33,302 nt of DNA from positions 1 through 33,302 of the forward strand of contig CAMNFS010000017.1 in NCBI GenBank assembly GCA_946537255.1. The letters run 5' to 3'. The notes under the pieces are model-generated. The model made no database searches and had not been told where the DNA came from. It saw only the letters and a list, made by a program, of their open reading frames with translations. The translations under genes and the position numbers were made by a program. This DNA comes from an uncultured Erysipelotrichaceae bacterium (GTDB lineage: Bacteria > Bacillota_I > Bacilli_A > Erysipelotrichales > Erysipelotrichaceae). Below are positions 24,873 to 33,238 of this stretch, piece after piece (position 1 is the first letter of the stretch; each line of letters begins with the position of its first letter).

Positions 24873-26772
24873 TCTCTGGCTCTCCATTACCGGTATGGTT
24901 TTCAATCTTCTGCCGTTCTGGATTTTTCTGTATCAGGGCACCGCGAACTTCCGTCAGGTCCGGCGGTTTCTGAGTCTGAACGCTTCGGTGCTGCTGATCA
25001 ATCTGATCGCTGTGATCTATTCCCGGATCATTCCGATCACGGAACAAAATGCCTGGGCTGCGCTGCTTGTTTCTACCGCCTCTTCCCTTGCGGTCACGGC
25101 GGTTCCGTATTTTGTCTATGCCTATATCTACAGTCTTTTCTACTATGATGACAGCGGCCATACCTATTCCATAAAGGCGGTTGTCGGCCTTGCTGTTTCA
25201 CTGGCCGCGGTTATTCTGTTCGGGCCGGAAATCGTTCTGGAACATCGGTCCCTGGTGCTGAATGGAATGAAGGGAACCCTGCTTCTGATCATTCCGGCGC
25301 TGTATTTTCTTTCGATCAGCGTCGCGGAGGGAATCCGCCATGAAAGTTCTCTGAACCGAAGTCACATCCGGGCTTTGCGGATCATGCTGTTTCTGTGCGT
25401 GGTTTCGGTTGTGGTATTCAAAATACTGCGGAAGGTTTCCGTCTATGGATTTCTGCTCACGCTGGTTCCGATCCTTGCCCAGTATACGATGCAGGGAAAG
25501 GGCACGCTCATTGATCCGGTAACCGGTCTGCGCTCCCGCAACGCGTGGCATATCAGTATGACAACCCGCATGCAGGGAAAGAAGGCTTTCCGGGTCATTC
25601 TGATTCATATACCGGATCTTTCCGCGATTGCCGCCTCGCTTGATGAGACCAATGCCAGATCCCTGATGGGACGGGTGGCGGAAATCCTGACCGGCATTGC
25701 CAAAAACTGTCCGGTGTTCCGGATCGGGGATGACTGCTTCGCGATTCTGGAAAATGAAGTCGATGAGCGGGCAGCCAATGAGATGGAGATTGATCTTGCC
25801 TCGCGCTTCCGCTCGCCGCTTTACGCAGGCGGAGAACAGAAGCGGATTCATGTTCTCGCCAGTACGATCAGCTATCCGGACGATGTCAGGAATATGGAGG
25901 ATCTGGATATCCTGACCGAGATGCTCGATGACCATGCGAGTAAGGTCCGCGAGAGTGAAGAAGTGATGATCCATCTGGATCTTGAAAAGGAAAAAGAGAT
26001 GCGCTCAGCGGTTCACGCGGTCAGCTCCGCGCTTCTCAGCGGGCGGCTTGAGGTGTTCTATCAGCCGATCATCAATCTGAACAACGGCAGATTTGAGTCC
26101 GCGGAGGCTCTGATCCGGATGAAGGATGAAAAGGGCAGCTATGTCAGCCCTGGCAGCTTCATACCGGCAGCCGAGCGCAGCGGCATTATTGTCCGGATCG
26201 GCAGGTTTGTTCTCGATGAGGTATGCCGGCTGATGGAGGAAGAACATCTCAGAGATCTGGGTGTTCATTATGTTGAAGTCAATCTGTCCGTGGAGGAATC
26301 CATTCAGGAAAACATCACGGATGTGATGCGCCGGATCATGGAAACGCATCATACCGATCCGTCCGCCCTGAATATCGAGGTGACGGAAACCGCCAATGAA
26401 ACAGCGAGTGAGCTGATGTTCCGGAATATTGAAATGATTCACAATGATCTGGGTCTGGAGCTTTCTCTGGATGATTTCGGTACCGGCTATTCGAATCTGT
26501 CCCGGATGCTTTCCATGCCCGTCAGTATCATCAAGTTTGACCGTTCCCTGCTTCTCAAGGCGTTTGAGACAGAAAAGGGCCGCATCATGTTCGAGCGGCT
26601 CGCCGGGATGGTTCACGCCGTGGGCAGAAGAATAGTGTGTGAGGGCGTGGAAACCGCAGAACAGGCGGAGTTTGTAAAGGCCAACCGGATTGAATACATA
26701 CAGGGGTTCTATTATGCCCGGCCGATGCCCGCGGCTTCCTATGTGGAATTTCTCAAGGAACATGCCGCGTGA
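24859..26772 (+). CDS. Membrane GGDEF-EAL protein, probable c-di-GMP phosphodiesterase
   Basis: 637 residues. About seven membrane segments occupy residues 1-~210. A GGDEF domain (~215-380) is degenerate (RIGDDCF) and probably not a cyclase, but may still bind GTP. The EAL domain (~385-635) is intact: YQPI, AEALIRM, VNLSVEE, EVTETA, LDDFGTGYSNL, IKFDRS, CEGVETAEQ and IQGFYYARPM. It should hydrolyse cyclic-di-GMP. An in-frame ATG lies at 24853, but GAGAGGG ends at 24852, so ATG 24859 has better spacing. Its start overlaps the preceding gene by 14 bases, indicating translational coupling of the apparently dead sensor and the active enzyme. Confidence 0.9.
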   Translation: MQYSDLWLSITGMVFNLLPFWIFLYQGTANFRQVRRFLSLNASVLLINLIAVIYSRIIPITEQNAWAALLVSTASSLAVTAVPYFVYAYIYSLFYYDDSGHTYSIKAVVGLAVSLAAVILFGPEIVLEHRSLVLNGMKGTLLLIIPALYFLSISVAEGIRHESSLNRSHIRALRIMLFLCVVSVVVFKILRKVSVYGFLLTLVPILAQYTMQGKGTLIDPVTGLRSRNAWHISMTTRMQGKKAFRVILIHIPDLSAIAASLDETNARSLMGRVAEILTGIAKNCPVFRIGDDCFAILENEVDERAANEMEIDLASRFRSPLYAGGEQKRIHVLASTISYPDDVRNMEDLDILTEMLDDHASKVRESEEVMIHLDLEKEKEMRSAVHAVSSALLSGRLEVFYQPIINLNNGRFESAEALIRMKDEKGSYVSPGSFIPAAERSGIIVRIGRFVLDEVCRLMEEEHLRDLGVHYVEVNLSVEESIQENITDVMRRIMETHHTDPSALNIEVTETANETASELMFRNIEMIHNDLGLELSLDDFGTGYSNLSRMLSMPVSIIKFDRSLLLKAFETEKGRIMFERLAGMVHAVGRRIVCEGVETAEQAEFVKANRIEYIQGFYYARPMPAASYVEFLKEHAA

Positions 26773-26796
26773 GCTGGAAGAGATAAGGGATGGAAG

Positions 26797-26805
26797 TGGT
26801 ATACT
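26797..26805 (+). promoter_or_regulatory. Extended -10 promoter of NAD kinase
   Basis: TGG-TATACT is an extended -10 element ending seven bases before the ATG at 26813, within the 40-base gap after the EAL gene. Transcription would begin at or next to the start codon, and no Shine-Dalgarno sequence is present. Confidence 0.6.
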
Positions 26806-26812
26806 AATCCAT

Positions 26813-27586
26813 ATGTCAGAGATTGCAATCGTGGCGAGACCGGACGATACATCGCGTTCCCTAAAACAGCAGACGGAACTGATTCTGAAACGGAACGGTT
26901 TTACTGTGAATGAAACAAAGCCGGACTATGTCCTGGTCATCGGCGGAGACGGCACTTTTATCTATGCCGTTCATAAGTATATTGATCAGCTCAGCACTGC
27001 CCGCTTTTTCGGTATTCATACCGGGACACTGGGGTTCTATACCGATTACCGGGATGTGGACTACGATGAATTTCTGAGGACCTTTCTGAGCGGAGAGTGC
27101 ACGGAGTTTTCCTATCCGATTCTGGAAGGAATCACCGAAGACAGCGTCTATTACGGCATCAATGAAATCCGGGTGGAGAATGCCGCGAGGACGCAGAACA
27201 TGAATGTATATATCAACGGCAGGCTGTTTGAAACCTACCGCGGCACCGGCATGTGCGTCAGCACCCAGCTTGGCTCGACCGCCTATAACCGTTCGCTGGG
27301 CGGGGCGGTGATTGAAGAGGGGCTGCCGCTGATTGAAATGTGTGAGATGGCCGGCATCCATCACAACCGTTACCGGTCCCTGAAGGCGCCGTTTGTCATG
27401 AATGACCGCAACCGGATTGTATTTGAATCGGAGAGCTTTGCGGGGGCATTGCTTGGAGCGGACAGCGATGTCTATCCGATGGAGTCGGTGCACCGTCTTG
27501 AAATCGGCATCTCTGAGGAAAAAAAGGTGCGGATGCTGAAAGGAAGAACGCTCAGTTATTTTGAGCGTCTGAAGAGTCTGTTTTAA
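26813..27586 (+). CDS. nadK: NAD kinase
   Basis: 257 residues, a normal length. VLVIGGDGTFIYAV has the GGDG catalytic loop, GIHTGTLGFYTDY the second conserved segment, GINEIRVEN the NE-type motif, and GTGMCVSTQLGSTAYNRSLGGAVI the glycine-rich substrate loop. It phosphorylates NAD to NADP in the cytosol. The frame extends upstream to 26690 inside the previous gene, but that part overlaps coding sequence and lacks homology. ATG 26813 is the domain start and lies directly behind an extended -10 box. It is followed 15 bases later by the PTS-like gene, so the two may be co-transcribed. Confidence 0.93.
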   Translation: MSEIAIVARPDDTSRSLKQQTELILKRNGFTVNETKPDYVLVIGGDGTFIYAVHKYIDQLSTARFFGIHTGTLGFYTDYRDVDYDEFLRTFLSGECTEFSYPILEGITEDSVYYGINEIRVENAARTQNMNVYINGRLFETYRGTGMCVSTQLGSTAYNRSLGGAVIEEGLPLIEMCEMAGIHHNRYRSLKAPFVMNDRNRIVFESESFAGALLGADSDVYPMESVHRLEIGISEEKKVRMLKGRTLSYFERLKSLF

Positions 27587-27600
27587 GGAAAGAGGAGATC

Positions 27601-29151
27601 ATGAGAAACTGGCATTCCCTGTATGAAATACTGGTATTTCCCATCAACGTGCTGTACTTTGCGACATTCATGCTGGGGCTGGGAAATCTCATTACAAATG
27701 AAGCCTTTTCGGCGTTCATATCCATTGACAGTGACTTTGTGATCCTGCTTGCCGACTGCCTTCTGCGCACCGGCACGTTTCTGATCGCGCAGTTTCCGTT
27801 TCTGTTTCTGATCCGTCTTGTGGCGAGAAAATCCGGCAGCGCGACCACGATGCTGTCGGCGGTATGCGGCTATATTACCTATCTTGTCGTCACGATGTAT
27901 TTCTGCCGCCAGGATCTTCCTTCCACGGCGTACTCCTCGATTCTGGGCCTGTCCATGACGACTGCCTCTTCGGCTGTGATGCGGGGCGGTGTGCACTATC
28001 CGCTTCAGACCGGAATCATCGCGACTGCGATTGTCGCTCTGATTACCCTCGGCAGTCATAACAGCTCCCGTTCGCTCAGTGAGTACCGGTTCTTCGGGTT
28101 TATTTCAAGAGATACCTGGTGCGTCATCCGCACGGTTCTGCTTTGCGCTCTTGCGGCCTTTGCGGTTACCTATGCCTGGCCCTATGTGCTGCGTATGATT
28201 ACCGCCGCGATTGACTATATCGCAAGAGATACCACCAACCCGGTGAATCTCATGCTGTATGGAATCATGGAACGGATTCTTGGCATACTGAATCTTGGCA
28301 CTTTGATCCGTTCGCCCTTCTGGTACAGTGCCAGCGGCGGTTCCTGGATTTCCATGGCCGGTACGAATATCGCCGGCGACGTGAATATCTGGACTTCCCA
28401 GTATGAGGCTTCCTCGCTTGCCGGCATGAGCGGACGCTTCATCACACCGTATTACGTGATCAACCTGTTTGCGGTGCCGGGGCTTCTCTGGGCGATGTAC
28501 AGCCTGCAGACGGATGTCCTGGAGCGCAGAAGGCGGCGCATGTTCTATGTGATCGTTTCGCTGATGTCCATTTTCTCCGGCAGTCTTCTGCCGCTGGAGC
28601 TGTCGCTCTTTCTGCTGTGTCCGCTTCTGTTTTTCTTCCATGTTGGATTCATGGGCATTCTCTATGGTGTCTTTCAGTCCATGCATATCTATCTCGGCTT
28701 CTTCTACCACGGAACTTCAACCATGACCGCAATGCCCGGAACCCTGCTGGAGTTTCTGAGCTACATTCAGAATACCGGCCTTCAGAACGCTCTGATCCGG
28801 ATTGCCGTGACAGGCGTCATCAGCTTCTTCATCTATTTCCTGATGACCCGGTTCTATTTCCGGTATCTGGCCCTGGATCTTTTCCATACCGGTGTCAAGG
28901 ATGAAGTGATCAGGGGAACGATCGATGCGGTCGGCGGGGTGGAAAACATCAAGCTGATTCATTCCGGTACCGAGCGGCTGGTGATCAGCCTCTATGACAG
29001 TCAGAGTCTCAACGTCGACAAGCTGAAGGAGTATGGGGCGATCCGGGTGACCGAAACCAAAGCGGGATATGCGATCGGATACGGCGCAAGATCCACCATG
29101 ATCCGGATCGGCATTACAAAATACATGCGGGATAATATCCGCGGCGCGTGA
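27601..29151 (+). CDS. PTS IIC-IIB-like membrane protein lacking the phospho-cysteine
   Basis: 516 residues. Residues 1-~430 contain around ten hydrophobic segments with the glucose-type EIIC pattern, notably LMLYGIMERILGILNLGTL and IRSPFWYSASGG. The C-terminal ~75 residues align without gaps to EIIB: GGVENIKLIHSGTERLVISL, where active enzymes read DACITRLRV. The cysteine that carries the phosphate is Gly456, with His-Ser before it. The sequence therefore resembles a sugar permease that cannot be phosphorylated on IIB. It may depend on another IIB, sense sugar, or transport without phosphorylation (inference). AGAGGAG lies before the ATG. A terminator follows. Confidence 0.82.
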   Translation: MRNWHSLYEILVFPINVLYFATFMLGLGNLITNEAFSAFISIDSDFVILLADCLLRTGTFLIAQFPFLFLIRLVARKSGSATTMLSAVCGYITYLVVTMYFCRQDLPSTAYSSILGLSMTTASSAVMRGGVHYPLQTGIIATAIVALITLGSHNSSRSLSEYRFFGFISRDTWCVIRTVLLCALAAFAVTYAWPYVLRMITAAIDYIARDTTNPVNLMLYGIMERILGILNLGTLIRSPFWYSASGGSWISMAGTNIAGDVNIWTSQYEASSLAGMSGRFITPYYVINLFAVPGLLWAMYSLQTDVLERRRRRMFYVIVSLMSIFSGSLLPLELSLFLLCPLLFFFHVGFMGILYGVFQSMHIYLGFFYHGTSTMTAMPGTLLEFLSYIQNTGLQNALIRIAVTGVISFFIYFLMTRFYFRYLALDLFHTGVKDEVIRGTIDAVGGVENIKLIHSGTERLVISLYDSQSLNVDKLKEYGAIRVTETKAGYAIGYGARSTMIRIGITKYMRDNIRGA

Positions 29152-29162
29152 AGCAAATGAGG

Positions 29163-29189
29163 AGGCAGGCTGTCAAAACCTGCCTTTTT
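29163..29189 (+). terminator. Terminator after the PTS-like gene
   Basis: AGGCAGG (29163-29169) and CCTGCCT (29179-29185) form a 7-bp stem with a 9-base loop, followed by five T residues. It ends the nadK/PTS-like unit. Confidence 0.8.
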
Positions 29190-29203
29190 ATCACCGGCGG
29201 TCG

Positions 29204-29231
29204 TTGATTCTCGGCTCCGGCGGGGTAAAAT
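29204..29231 (+). promoter_or_regulatory. Sigma-A-type promoter of the membrane regulator
   Basis: TTGATT (29204-29209), a 16-base spacer and TAAAAT (29226-29231) form a good -35/-10 pair just after the upstream terminator. The predicted start near 29238 supports the ATG at 29256 with AGAGG, rather than the earlier in-frame ATG at 29232. Confidence 0.6.
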
Positions 29232-29255
29232 ATGAATGTAACAGAGGTTTTATGT

Positions 29256-31592
29256 ATGACTAACCGACTTCCTGAAAAACTGACCGCATTGAGAAAACAC
29301 TTCGGGTATTCTCAGGGGGATATTGCCGGAAAACTGCAGATTCCTGTGGCGGAATATATGAACTGGGAAAACGGAAGCGCGATCTGCCGGATTGAACAGC
29401 TCCGTTATCTTTCCTCTCTGTACCGGGTTCCGATTGAGGATCTCGCCAGCAACGTGCGTACGGTGACTCTGCCGCGTCTTGATGAGGATGATGACAGTAT
29501 TGAGATTGCCTTCGGATCCAAAGATTCGATTCCTTCCATGAAGGATACCATGCCGCTGTCTTCTGAAATTGACCTGGCGGATAACCTGATTTCTCCGGGC
29601 GCTCCCCAGCCAAAACCCTATCAGCCATCTGCTCCTGCCTCAACAACGCAGGATACGCTGGAATTTGAGGACACGGTCGTCAATGAAATCAGAGACGAAC
29701 CGCAGGAAAGGCCTTACGCACCCCGCCGAAAGCCTGCTTCGCCAAGATATGAAGAACCGGAGGAGGAAGAAGAGAAAGCGCGTCCGGACCGCAGCCGCAT
29801 GTATCTCTATGGCGGATTTGCGGCCGCGGCGGTTGCCCTGGTGCTTGCCATTGTGTTCCTTCTGGGCGGAAAGAAAAGCACCACGAAGGTGGATATTTCC
29901 AATGCCAACCGGCTTGCCCTTGGCGGTACTTTTTCCATGTATCTGCCTTCCGAGGGAAAACTGATTACCGCCGGTCAGAATATTCCGGAGATTGAGTCAA
30001 AGGATCTGGTTCAGATTTCCGCCGGCACATCCTATGCGATGGGTCTGAAGAAAGACGGAACGGTGGTATGCAGCGGAGCCGGCAATGCCTGCAAGGTGGA
30101 TGACTGGAAGGATATCGTCATGATTGCGGCCGGTGAGAATCATTCGGTCGGTCTGAAAAAGGACGGCACCCTGGAATGCAACGGAAGTTCCGGCGCGTGC
30201 TCTGTTTCCGACTGGACGGATGTCGCGGCCGTCTACGCAGGCAATGAAATCACCATCGGTATTACCGATAAGGGAGAGGTCCTTGTTTCCGGAAACTTCA
30301 GTTCCGCCAGTCAGATCAAATCCCTGAAGAATGTGAGAACGATCGATATCGGCTCCAGTCAGATTGCCGTAACAAACTCTGACGGCAGTGTGACCTGCTA
30401 TGCGATCGGAAATAGCGCTCCGATCAACACCGCGTCCTGGTCCGGAATGAGTACCGCCGCAGTCGGAGGAAGTTTTGCGGCAGGGCTTTCCAATGGAAAG
30501 GTCACGGCAGCCACTACCGATGATGAAATGGTGAAGACTGTCAGTGAATGGCAGGGGATTCAGTATATCGCCGCGAGAAACAATACCCTGATCGCGGTCA
30601 ATGCCAAGGGGAAGGTCATCGGGGCCGGTGACAATACCATGAAGGTATACGGAGAAAATGATGACACCGCTCCAGAGGAAACGACGGAGGCGGAAGAAAA
30701 GCTCAAACAGCCCGGCAACCTCAGATTCAATGTGACCTCCGCGAATCTTCAGCTCAGCTGGGACGCGGTAAGCGGCGCGGATTATTATACGGTCACCGTC
30801 AACACTTCGCCGGAAACCTCTCTGAAGACAGAGAAGACCAGCGCGTCGATTTCCACGGACAAGCTCAGAAGCGGAACCGGTTATGTGATTGCCATTACCG
30901 CCTGCGCCAAGGACAATACCCGGATGAAGAACTCCGAGCCTCTGGTTCAGCAGTATCAGTATGAGGCCAACCTGACCAAGCTTGCCAAACCTTCCGGCAT
31001 AACCTGCTCACAGGATGGAAACAACGTCAGGATTTCCTGGAATCCGGTTGCCGGCGCGGATCACTATGAAGTGACCATTCAGGAAATGTCAACAAATGTC
31101 AGGGAAACCTCGATTACCGTAGATATGACCGGCTGGGCAGACGGAGAATTCCAGGTCAATATCACTGCCTATCCTTCCCCGACGGATACCCGCTATACCT
31201 TCAGTGATACGGCCGTCGGAACCGGCAGCTTCAAGGTTGACAAGAAGGAGCTCAGTCTGGCAAGAATCGTGAGTGCGGTTCCGGGAGAGGAAAACACATG
31301 GACCCTCACCTGGAACAAGGTGGACCACGCGGCGAATTATACGGTTTCGGTAAACGGAACCTCTCAGACGGTGTCGGAAACCTCGGTGACGCTGTCCGGA
31401 CTTGCGGATGGGGAATACGCGATTCAGATCACCGCCAATCCGGATGATCTTTCGAAATATACTCCTTCGGTTTCCAATGACAAATGGACCTATAAGGCCA
31501 TGCATGAAGAGACCCCCGAGCCGGAGACCCCGGAGCCCACGGAAGAGCCTTCTCCCGAGCCGGAACCTTCGGAAGATGAGAAGACGGAGTAA
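29256..31592 (+). CDS. Membrane-anchored XRE regulator with RCC1-like and FN3 outer domains
   Basis: 778 residues. The N-terminus (~7-60) is an XRE-type helix-turn-helix: LRKHFGYSQGDIAGKLQIPVAEYMNWENG. A long acidic, Pro-rich linker follows, then one membrane helix near 181-203 with a basic side inside. Outside come RCC1-type repeats (~225-460) with the core VQISAGTSYAMGLKKDGTVVCSG and its relatives. Three FN3-like domains follow (~480-755) with LSWDAVSGADYYTV, ISWNPVAGADHYEV and LTWNKVDHAANYTV, and an acidic Pro/Glu tail. It probably senses something outside and acts on DNA or a cytoplasmic partner (inference). ATG 29256 is favoured by AGAGG at 8-base spacing; ATG 29232 would overlap the predicted start site. 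Confidence 0.88.
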   Translation: MTNRLPEKLTALRKHFGYSQGDIAGKLQIPVAEYMNWENGSAICRIEQLRYLSSLYRVPIEDLASNVRTVTLPRLDEDDDSIEIAFGSKDSIPSMKDTMPLSSEIDLADNLISPGAPQPKPYQPSAPASTTQDTLEFEDTVVNEIRDEPQERPYAPRRKPASPRYEEPEEEEEKARPDRSRMYLYGGFAAAAVALVLAIVFLLGGKKSTTKVDISNANRLALGGTFSMYLPSEGKLITAGQNIPEIESKDLVQISAGTSYAMGLKKDGTVVCSGAGNACKVDDWKDIVMIAAGENHSVGLKKDGTLECNGSSGACSVSDWTDVAAVYAGNEITIGITDKGEVLVSGNFSSASQIKSLKNVRTIDIGSSQIAVTNSDGSVTCYAIGNSAPINTASWSGMSTAAVGGSFAAGLSNGKVTAATTDDEMVKTVSEWQGIQYIAARNNTLIAVNAKGKVIGAGDNTMKVYGENDDTAPEETTEAEEKLKQPGNLRFNVTSANLQLSWDAVSGADYYTVTVNTSPETSLKTEKTSASISTDKLRSGTGYVIAITACAKDNTRMKNSEPLVQQYQYEANLTKLAKPSGITCSQDGNNVRISWNPVAGADHYEVTIQEMSTNVRETSITVDMTGWADGEFQVNITAYPSPTDTRYTFSDTAVGTGSFKVDKKELSLARIVSAVPGEENTWTLTWNKVDHAANYTVSVNGTSQTVSETSVTLSGLADGEYAIQITANPDDLSKYTPSVSNDKWTYKAMHEETPEPETPEPTEEPSPEPEPSEDEKTE

Positions 31593-31603
31593 CAGGAGGA
31601 GCC

Positions 31604-31822
31604 ATGTCGGAAAACAGTACAGAAGAAAAAGTCTGGTATTACGCGAAACCGGACGGCTCCAAATACGGGCCGTATACGGAGGATGAACTGATCCGTCTTC
31701 TGAAAAACGGAATCCTTACGGAGAATGACTATATCTGGATGATGGATTTTGAAAACTGGATGAAGATCGGGGAATCCATCTACAGTTTCTATCTGGGCAA
31801 TGAACCGCTGCCCACTGCCTGA
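31604..31822 (+). CDS. Small GYF_2/DUF4339-like protein
   Basis: 72 residues. VWYYAKPDGSKYGPYTEDELIRLLKNG followed by YIWMMDFENWMKI is the pattern of the GYF_2 (DUF4339) domain, which usually binds Pro-rich peptides and commonly sits at the N-terminus of membrane proteins. Here it stands alone. It begins 12 bases after the XRE/RCC1 gene, whose tail is Pro/Glu-rich. A direct interaction is possible but only inferred. AGGAGG lies five bases before the ATG. Confidence 0.82.
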   Translation: MSENSTEEKVWYYAKPDGSKYGPYTEDELIRLLKNGILTENDYIWMMDFENWMKIGESIYSFYLGNEPLPTA

Positions 31823-31954
31823 TTTCCATATCGACGCATGGTCAAATGGCCGTGCCATGAATGATGGAAGCTCGTTTTCTGCCGCTGAATCCGTTCTATG
31901 GGTTGGGCGGCAGTTCTTTCTGATATGCATCAGAATCACTCGACAGGAGGAAGT

Positions 31955-32932
31955 ATGAGAGACAGACTGAATCTTTATACACATGATGGTCAGTTCCACG
32001 CGGATGAGGTCTTCGCGACCGCGATGTTTTCTCTGATCGCAAAGGATATTCACGTGGAGCGCGGGCCGGATACGGAAGTGCCGGAGGGATCGGACTGGAT
32101 TGTATACGATATCGGCGGCGGGCCATTGGATCATCACACCCCGGAGAATAAAGAAAATAACGGGTTTCATCCCGGAACGGAAATACCCTACGCGGCATGC
32201 GGACTCGTATGGAAAGCGTATGCGGGTGAGATTCTTGCGGAGCTTGACTGCCCGGAACGGTATGTGGACCGGGTGTTTTCCCGGGTAGAGAATTCTCTGA
32301 TTCTGGGCATTGACGCCGAGGATAATGAAGTAAGTCCGGTCCGGACAGTTCTTGAGCGCATGCCGTCAGTCAGCGGCGATCAGAAACAGGAGATTCTGCG
32401 CAGCTCACGGACCTCTCTGACGATTACGCAGATCATCAAGGATTTCAATCCGACCTGGAATTCCGATCTGGATCCGTACGAATGCTTCATGGACGCGGTC
32501 AGCTTCGCAAAAGACATTCTTCTGAACCGGATCTACAGCGCCATTTCGAGCCTTGACGCAAGAGATTTTGTGCTGCGCGCCATTGACTACAGTGCAAATC
32601 ATATCCTGATCATGGATCAGTTTGCGCCATGGGAGGGTGTGCTCTACAGCCAGCGTTCCAATCCGAAGGCGCAGGATATCTGGTATGCGGTATATCCGGC
32701 TCTGCGCGGGGGATGGAACATCCAGTGCGCAAGAGCGGAGGGAGAAGACCGCAATGTCTATCGTCATCCGTTTCCCAAAGAGTGGTATGGGCAAAGAGGC
32801 GATGATCTTCAGAAGGCAAGCGGCGTGAAAACGGCGGTGTTCTGTCATGTGTCAGGCTTTCTCGCCTGTGCGGAGACGGAAGCGGATGCCCTGGAAATGG
32901 CATCGATTGCCTGCCGTCATACATCTGAATGA
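31955..32932 (+). CDS. MYG1-family (UPF0160) DHH-like phosphoesterase/exonuclease
   Basis: 325 residues. THDGQFHADEVFATAM holds the N-terminal His/Asp ligands, VYDIGGG the next Asp, LDHHTPENK the DHH motif, and PYAACGLVWKAYA the following conserved segment. This matches the MYG1 family, related to DHH phosphoesterases. The eukaryotic member is a 3'-5' RNA exonuclease; the bacterial role is not defined. The frame is open upstream to 31898, but ATG 31955 has AGGAGG five to six bases ahead and starts the domain. A strong terminator follows. The gap from the GYF_2 gene (132 bases) allows a separate promoter. Confidence 0.9.
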   Translation: MRDRLNLYTHDGQFHADEVFATAMFSLIAKDIHVERGPDTEVPEGSDWIVYDIGGGPLDHHTPENKENNGFHPGTEIPYAACGLVWKAYAGEILAELDCPERYVDRVFSRVENSLILGIDAEDNEVSPVRTVLERMPSVSGDQKQEILRSSRTSLTITQIIKDFNPTWNSDLDPYECFMDAVSFAKDILLNRIYSAISSLDARDFVLRAIDYSANHILIMDQFAPWEGVLYSQRSNPKAQDIWYAVYPALRGGWNIQCARAEGEDRNVYRHPFPKEWYGQRGDDLQKASGVKTAVFCHVSGFLACAETEADALEMASIACRHTSE

Positions 32933-32934
32933 AG

Positions 32935-32958
32935 AAGCGGGCTGCCGCTTTTTTTTTC
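32935..32958 (+). terminator. Rho-independent terminator after the MYG1-like gene
   Basis: AAGCGG (32935-32940) and CCGCTT (32945-32950) form a 6-bp stem with loop GCTG, followed by a run of T residues reaching 32957. Confidence 0.88.
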
Positions 32959-32980
32959 AGACAATCCATCCTCTGTTCCT

Positions 32981-33238
32981 GTGCACGCTTCTCATAGTGC
33001 CGCATCAATCTGCAATGCGGCACTTGGCGAGTGTCTGAAGCGCTGTCGCAGGCTCATCCGTGATAAGAGATACCAGGAACTTCAGGAAGCCTGCAGGAAT
33101 GCGTCGGAAAACAGGAAGGAATTACATTTCCGATACAAGCAGCTGTTTCAAAGTATCGGTTATACCGAATACGCACTGCAGGATTGCGCAGAAATCATTA
33201 TCCTGGCTTTGGCTCAGCCAAGACACAGCTTATCCTGA
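32981..33238 (+). pseudogene. TnpB-like transposase fragment (N-terminal part)
   Basis: The frame reads HSAASICNAALGECLKRCRRL, then RYQELQEACRNASENRKELHFRYKQLF and SIGYTEYALQ. This follows the N-terminal pattern of IS200/IS605-type TnpB proteins (NxxLGExLKRxRRL ... YGFTEYALH). It lacks the first part of the family, has no ribosome site, begins right after the terminator of the previous gene, and loses the match after YTEYALQ. A stop is reached at 33236-33238, and the following ~60 bases are in no clear frame. It is most likely a decayed insertion remnant that may continue past the window. The match is from memory and weak. Confidence 0.4.

Noticed and set aside
26690-26812. Longer N-terminus for NAD kinase
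   Set aside because: The extra 41 codons lie mostly within the preceding EAL gene, have no homology to NAD kinase, and an extended -10 box sits just before ATG 26813.
29163-29189. Repeat as a possible CRISPR or attachment site
   Set aside because: A single short hairpin with a T run is fully explained as a terminator. No repeated units were seen in the window.
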